Shown: in pieces, positions 60,057 through 64,000 of the stretch | How positions within the stretch are numbered: position 1 is the first letter of the stretch | How the letters are laid out: each line of letters begins with the position of its first letter | DNA from: Metapseudomonas resinovorans DSM 21078 | Lineage (GTDB): Bacteria > Pseudomonadota > Gammaproteobacteria > Pseudomonadales > Pseudomonadaceae | Assembly (NCBI RefSeq): GCF_000423545.1 | Contig: NZ_KE384030.1 | Location: forward strand, 124,001 to 188,000 | Length of the DNA stretch: 64,000 nt | Direction of reading: 5' to 3' | Notes under the pieces: model-generated | Database searches by the model: none | What the model was told of the DNA's origin: nothing | Seen by the model: only the letters and a program-made list of their open reading frames with translations | Position numbers and translations under genes: made by a program

Positions 60057-61145
60057 TTACTTGTCTCCCCGTTTGACCAGGCCAATCACGCCCTTGGGCA
60101 GATAGAGGGTGACCAGGATGAACAGGGCGCCGAGGAAGAACAGCCAGTACTCCGGGAAGGCCACGGTGAACCAGCTCTTCATGCCATTGACCAGGCCTGC
60201 GCCGAGCAGCGGGCCGACGAGCGAGCCGCGTCCGCCGAGCGCGACCCACACCGCCGCCTCGATGGAGTTGGTGGGCGACATCTCGCTGGGGTTGATGATG
60301 CCTACCTGGGGCACGTAGAGCGCGCCGGCCAGGCCGCAGAGCACGGCCGACAGCACCCAGATGAACAGCTTGTAGCCGCGCGGGTCGTAGCCGCAGAACA
60401 TCAGGCGGTTCTCGGCGTCGCGCAGGGCGGTGAGCACCCGGCCGAACTTGCTCCGCGCCAGGCGCCAGCCGAGCAGCAGGCTGCCCACCAGCAGGGCCAC
60501 GGTGGCGAGGAACAGCACGGCGCGGGTACCCGGCGCCGTGATGTCGAAACCGAGGATGCGGCGGAAGTCGGTGAAGCCGTTGTTGCCGCCGAAACCGGTT
60601 TCGTTGCGGAAGAACAGCAGCATGCCGGCGAAGGTCAATGCCTGGGTCATGATCGAGAAGTACACGCCCTTGATCCGCGAGCGGAAGGCGAAGAAGCCGA
60701 ACACCAGCGCCAGCAGACCGGGTGCCAGCACCACCAGGCACAGGGCCCAGAGGAAGTGCTGGGTGCCAGCCCAGTACCAGGGCAGTTCGGTCCAGGCGAG
60801 GAAGCTCATGAAGGCCGGCAGGCCGTCACCGGCCGCTTCGCGCATCAGGTACATGCCCATGGCGTAGCCGCCGAGCGCGAAGAACAAACCATGGCCGAGG
60901 GACAGCAGCCCCGCGTAGCCCCAGACCAGGTCCAGGGCGAGGGCGACGATGGCGTAGCAGAGGATCTTGCCCACCAGGGTCAGGGTGTAGGCCGAGACCT
61001 GCAGCGGGTTGTCCGCGGGCAGCAGGTGCAGCAGCGGCAGGGCCAGCAGGACAGCGAGTACCGCGACGCCGATGGCCAGCGACACGCGCGGGCCGAGGGT
61101 GGTCGTGGCGCGGGCGAGCAGGGTCTGGTTGAGGGGTTGAGTCAT
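60057..61145 (-). CDS. urtC: Urea ABC transporter permease UrtC
   Basis: The 362-aa LivM-type permease has about ten membrane segments. Conserved parts include VALALDLVWGYAGLLSLGHGLFFALGGYAMGMYL, LTALRDAENRLMFCGYDPRGYKLFIWVLSA and ALGGRGSLVGPLLGAGLVNGMKSWF. It forms the pore with UrtB and overlaps the urtB stop by 1 nt. Confidence 0.96.
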   Translation of the reverse strand: MTQPLNQTLLARATTTLGPRVSLAIGVAVLAVLLALPLLHLLPADNPLQVSAYTLTLVGKILCYAIVALALDLVWGYAGLLSLGHGLFFALGGYAMGMYLMREAAGDGLPAFMSFLAWTELPWYWAGTQHFLWALCLVVLAPGLLALVFGFFAFRSRIKGVYFSIMTQALTFAGMLLFFRNETGFGGNNGFTDFRRILGFDITAPGTRAVLFLATVALLVGSLLLGWRLARSKFGRVLTALRDAENRLMFCGYDPRGYKLFIWVLSAVLCGLAGALYVPQVGIINPSEMSPTNSIEAAVWVALGGRGSLVGPLLGAGLVNGMKSWFTVAFPEYWLFFLGALFILVTLYLPKGVIGLVKRGDK

Positions 61146-62713
61146 CAGTCGATCACCCTTCCTTTGAGTGCGAAGAGTCCCTGCGGGCGCTTCTGGATGA
61201 AGAGGATGATCAGCGCCAGGATCAGGATCTTGCCCAGCACGGCGCCAATCTGCGGTTCGAGGATCTTGTTCGCCACGCCGAGACCGAAGGCGGCCATGAC
61301 GCTGCCGGCGAGTTGTCCGACGCCGCCCAGCACCACCACCAGGAACGAATCGATGATGTAGCCCTGGCCGAGGTCGGGGCCGACGTTGCCGACCTGCGAC
61401 AGCGCCACGCCGCCAAGACCGGCGATGCCGGAGCCGAGCCCGAAGGCCAGCATGTCCACACGGCCAGTGGGTACGCCGCAGCAGGCGGCCATGTTGCGGT
61501 TCTGGGTGACCGCGCGGACGTTGAGGCCGAGACGGGTCTTGTTCAGCAGCAGCCAGGTCAGCGCCACCACGAAGAGGGCGAAGCCGATGATGACGATGCG
61601 GTTGTAAGGCAGCACCAGGTTGGGCAGGACCTGCACGCCACCGGAAAGCCAGGCGGGGTTGGCCACTTCGACGTTCTGCGCGCCGAAGATCACCCGCACC
61701 AGCTGGATCAGGATCAGGCTGATGCCCCAGGTGGCGAGCAGGGTTTCCAGCGGCCGGCCATAGAGGTGGCGGATTACCGTGCGTTCGAGCGCCATGCCCA
61801 CCAGGGCGGTGACGAAGAAGGCCACGGGCAGCGCCACCAGCGGATACAGGGCCAGCATCTCCGGCGCCAGGCGCTGGAAGCCCAGCTGCACCATGTAGGT
61901 GGCGTAGGCACCGAGCATCAGCATCTCGCCGTGGGCCATGTTGATCACCCCGAGCAGGCCGAAGGTGATGGCCAGGCCCAGCGCGGCGAGCAGCAGGATG
62001 GAACCCAGCGACAGGCCACTGAAGGCCTGGCCGAGCAACTCGCCCACCAGCAACCGGCGCTTGACCTGGCTCAGGCTGGTTTCGGCAGCGGTGCGCACGC
62101 CCGCATCGGTTTCCACGGCCGGATCGAGCAAGGCTTCGAGGCGGGTGCGAGCCAGCGGGTCGCCGGTTTCGCCGAGCAGGCGCACGGCGTTGAGGCGGAT
62201 GGCCGGGTCCGGGTCGACCAGCTGCAGGTTGGCCAGGGCGAGGGAGAGGGCGTCACGCACGCCGGCATCCTCTTCGGCCACCATGCGCTGGTTGAGCAGG
62301 GGCAATTGGGCGGGCTTGGCGCTCTTCTGCAGTTGGCGCGCGGCGTCCAGGCGAATGGTGGGTTCGGCGGCAAGCAGTTGGTGGCTGGCCTGGGCGGTGA
62401 TCAGAAGGCCGCGCAGGCGGTTGTTCAGGCGCAGTTTCTTCGGTGTACCGCTGGGGGCGGCGTCACCTTCGGCGGCGGCATAGGCGCCATCCTGTTCGAT
62501 GAAGGCCTGTTTGGCGTCAACGGCGAAGCGGCCCTGCTGCAGGGCATCGAGCAGCGGCTGGCGCGCGGCGTCGGGCTCGGCGGCCCAGCGCTCCAGCAGT
62601 TTCGCCTGCTGTGCCGGATTGGCCGCGGCGAAGTCGTTGGCGTCGCCGGCCAGTGCTTCGACAGGAAGCAGCAGGGCCAGGGCGAGGAGGATTCGGTAGA
62701 GGACTGTCGGCAT
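61145..62713 (-). CDS. urtB: Urea ABC transporter permease UrtB
   Basis: The 522-aa protein (starting at MPTVLYRILLALALLLPVEALA) has a signal peptide and a periplasmic N-terminal region of ~200 residues with HEAT-like Ala/Leu-rich helices, as is usual for UrtB. A LivH-type permease domain follows (GSILLLAALGLAITFGLLGVINMAHGEMLMLGAYATYMVQ, ~235-515). ATG 62713 has AGGA at good spacing; an in-frame ATG at 62731 is the alternative. It lies after a very strong hairpin separating it from urtA. Confidence 0.94.
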   Translation of the reverse strand: MPTVLYRILLALALLLPVEALAGDANDFAAANPAQQAKLLERWAAEPDAARQPLLDALQQGRFAVDAKQAFIEQDGAYAAAEGDAAPSGTPKKLRLNNRLRGLLITAQASHQLLAAEPTIRLDAARQLQKSAKPAQLPLLNQRMVAEEDAGVRDALSLALANLQLVDPDPAIRLNAVRLLGETGDPLARTRLEALLDPAVETDAGVRTAAETSLSQVKRRLLVGELLGQAFSGLSLGSILLLAALGLAITFGLLGVINMAHGEMLMLGAYATYMVQLGFQRLAPEMLALYPLVALPVAFFVTALVGMALERTVIRHLYGRPLETLLATWGISLILIQLVRVIFGAQNVEVANPAWLSGGVQVLPNLVLPYNRIVIIGFALFVVALTWLLLNKTRLGLNVRAVTQNRNMAACCGVPTGRVDMLAFGLGSGIAGLGGVALSQVGNVGPDLGQGYIIDSFLVVVLGGVGQLAGSVMAAFGLGVANKILEPQIGAVLGKILILALIILFIQKRPQGLFALKGRVID

Positions 62714-62765
62714 AGGGTGGTCCTGGTTCATGGCGCGGAGAGAGGGTTGTGCCAGCAGGCACCTC

Positions 62766-62812
62766 CCTCACCCCCGGCCCCTCTCCCTACGGGAGAGGGG
62801 CCGGGGGTGAGG
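62766..62812. repeat. Full-length CCCTCACCCCCGG hairpin (22-bp perfect stem) between urtA and urtB
   Basis: A perfect 22-bp inverted repeat surrounds a 3-nt loop (TAC); each arm contains the CCTCACCCCCGG and CCCCTCTCCC blocks. It lies between urtA and urtB and would stall or end transcription and stabilise the upstream urtA message. The copies at 38494 and 42759 each hold only part of this structure. Confidence 0.85.
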
Positions 62813-62853
62813 AGAGTCAGGGTCAGCGCAGTCTCCGGACGTCCTCGTTCAAC

Positions 62854-64000
62854 TCAGTTTGTCTTCACCGCGTAGTCCGGCTTCTTGTCGTTGCCGGGGA
62901 TGAAGGGGCTCCAGGGCTGGGCGCGCAGCGGGCCTTCGGTCTGCCAGACCACCGAGAACTGACCGTCTTCCTGGATTTCACCGATCATCACCGGCTTGTG
63001 CAGGTGGTGGTTGGTCTTGTCCATGGTCAGGGTGTAGCCGGAGGGCGCGGCGAAGGTCTGGCCGGCCAGGGCCTCGCGCACTTTGTCCACCTCGGTGGTA
63101 CCGGCCTTCTCGACGGCCTGGGCCCACATGTGGATGCCGACGTAGGTGGCTTCCATCGGGTCGTTGGTCACCGCGGTCTGGTAGTTGGGCAGGTTCTTGG
63201 CTTTCGCATAGGCCTTCCACTGCTCGACGAACGTGTCGTTGACCGGGTTATCCACGGACTCGAAGTAGTTCCAGGCGGCCAGGTGGCCCACCAGCGGCTT
63301 GGTGTCGATGCCGCGCAGTTCCTCTTCGCCCACCGAGAAGGCCACTACCGGCACGTCGGTGGCTTCCAGGCCCTGGTTGGCCAGTTCCTTGTAGAAGGGC
63401 ACGTTGGAGTCGCCGTTGACGGTGGAGATCACTGCGGTCTTGCCGCCGGCGGAGAACTTCTTGATGTTGGCGACGATGGTTTGATAGTCGCTGTGGCCGA
63501 AGGGGGTGTAGACCTCTTCGATGTCCTTGTCGGCGATGCCCTTGCTGTGCAGGAAGCTGCGCAGGATCTTGTTGGTGGTGCGCGGGTAGACGTAGTCGGT
63601 GCCCAGCAGGAAGAAGCGCTTGGCGCTGCCGCCGTCTTCGCTCATCAGGTATTCCACCGCCGGGATGGCCTGCTGGTTCGGCGCGGCGCCGGTATAGAAG
63701 ACGTTGGGGGAGAGTTCTTCACCTTCGTACTGCACCGGGTAGAAGAGCAGGCCGTTGAGCTCCTCGAACACCGGCAGCACGGACTTGCGCGATACCGAGG
63801 TCCAGCAGCCAAAGACTACGTCCACCTTGTCCTTGGTCAGCAGTTGACGGGCCTTCTCGGCGAACAGCGGCCAGTTGGAAGCCGGGTCGACCACCACCGG
63901 TTCAAGCTGCTTGCCGTTCACGCCGCCCTTGGCGTTGATCTCGGAGAGGGTCATCAGCGCCATGTCTTTCAGCGAGGTCTCGGAGATCGCCATGGTGCCG
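62854..64000 (-). CDS. urtA: Urea ABC transporter substrate-binding protein UrtA (N-terminus outside window)
   Basis: About 382 residues are present; the start codon lies beyond the right edge. The sequence shows the FmdD/UrtA-type periplasmic-binding fold: EINAKGGVNGKQLEPVVVDPASNWPLFAEKARQLLTKDKVDVVFGCWTSVSRKSVLPVFEELNGLLFYPVQYEGEELSPNVFYTGAAPNQQ. The conserved end is QPWSPFIPGNDKKPDYAVKTN. It captures urea in the periplasm for UrtBCDE. The signal peptide and promoter are not visible. Confidence 0.95.
   Translation of the reverse strand, partial: GTMAISETSLKDMALMTLSEINAKGGVNGKQLEPVVVDPASNWPLFAEKARQLLTKDKVDVVFGCWTSVSRKSVLPVFEELNGLLFYPVQYEGEELSPNVFYTGAAPNQQAIPAVEYLMSEDGGSAKRFFLLGTDYVYPRTTNKILRSFLHSKGIADKDIEEVYTPFGHSDYQTIVANIKKFSAGGKTAVISTVNGDSNVPFYKELANQGLEATDVPVVAFSVGEEELRGIDTKPLVGHLAAWNYFESVDNPVNDTFVEQWKAYAKAKNLPNYQTAVTNDPMEATYVGIHMWAQAVEKAGTTEVDKVREALAGQTFAAPSGYTLTMDKTNHHLHKPVMIGEIQEDGQFSVVWQTEGPLRAQPWSPFIPGNDKKPDYAVKTN

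Overview
The window is chromosomal DNA from a high-GC gammaproteobacterium, almost certainly a Pseudomonas of the P. aeruginosa-like lineages. The gene order repeatedly matches known P. aeruginosa neighbourhoods: rnr-rlmB-rpsF-rpsR-rplI-dnaB-alr-nicD; azu beside a LOG-family gene; ureEFG beside desT/desCB; and ureDABC beside the urea ABC transporter. An amaA-amaB lysine catabolism block, known from P. putida, is also present. No insertion sequence, prophage or CRISPR array was seen, and most genes are intact with ordinary codon use.

Layout. 1-0.6 kb: 3' end of a chemoreceptor gene. 0.7-1.0 kb: two identical tRNA-Leu(CAG) genes on the minus strand, with a promoter and individual terminators. 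1.2-9.6 kb: housekeeping block (RNase R, RlmB, S6, S18, a DUF2232 membrane protein, L9, DnaB, alanine racemase). 9.7-14.1 kb: NicD-like diguanylate cyclase and a YgiQ-type radical SAM protein. 14.2-16.6 kb: a lipoprotein pair (parallel beta-helix plus diheme cytochrome) behind a 20-bp perfect palindrome. 16.8-23.7 kb: a three-gene transglutaminase / DUF2126 / circularly permuted ATP-grasp / alpha-E operon behind a good sigma-54 promoter. This is the least understood system in the window. 23.9-27.8 kb: MscS channel, GNAT, DCC protein, LOG protein, a 21-codon small ORF, LysE exporter and azurin.

27.8-32.9 kb: lysine/pipecolate catabolism (short DUF1338 protein, LysR regulator, AmaB, AmaA). 33.0-39.5 kb: an amino-acid ABC transporter (binding protein, two permeases, two ATPases) and an ornithine-cyclodeaminase/ketimine-reductase gene. 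The transporter is preceded by an NtrC-like site, an IHF-like site and a -24/-12 promoter. Together these regions suggest uptake and degradation of lysine-derived cyclic amino acids under nitrogen control. 39.5-42.0 kb: ABM monooxygenase, a DnaA-box-containing intergenic region, a YdfG-like SDR and a glycerophosphodiesterase.

42.1-44.6 kb: hupE and ureGFE. 44.7-47.7 kb: DesT repressor divergent from desCB, with two DesT-like operators four helical turns apart. 47.8-54.4 kb: small exported or lipoprotein genes (13-residue repeat protein, tandem OsmE paralogues, an AsmA remnant), YegD-type Hsp70, small membrane proteins, oxaloacetate decarboxylase, a DksA-type zinc protein and a RelE/Phd toxin-antitoxin pair. 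54.4-64 kb: ureC, ureB, an acetyltransferase gene, ureA, ureD, then urtE, urtD, urtC, urtB and the truncated urtA, all on the minus strand: uptake and hydrolysis of urea as a nitrogen source.

The DNA also carries several dispersed palindromic families: REP-type elements, a GTAGGATGGGT-bounded element and a CCCCTCTCCC hairpin. They sit in intergenic spaces and probably serve partly as terminators. All assignments come from reading the sequence and recalled family features; no database search was run.
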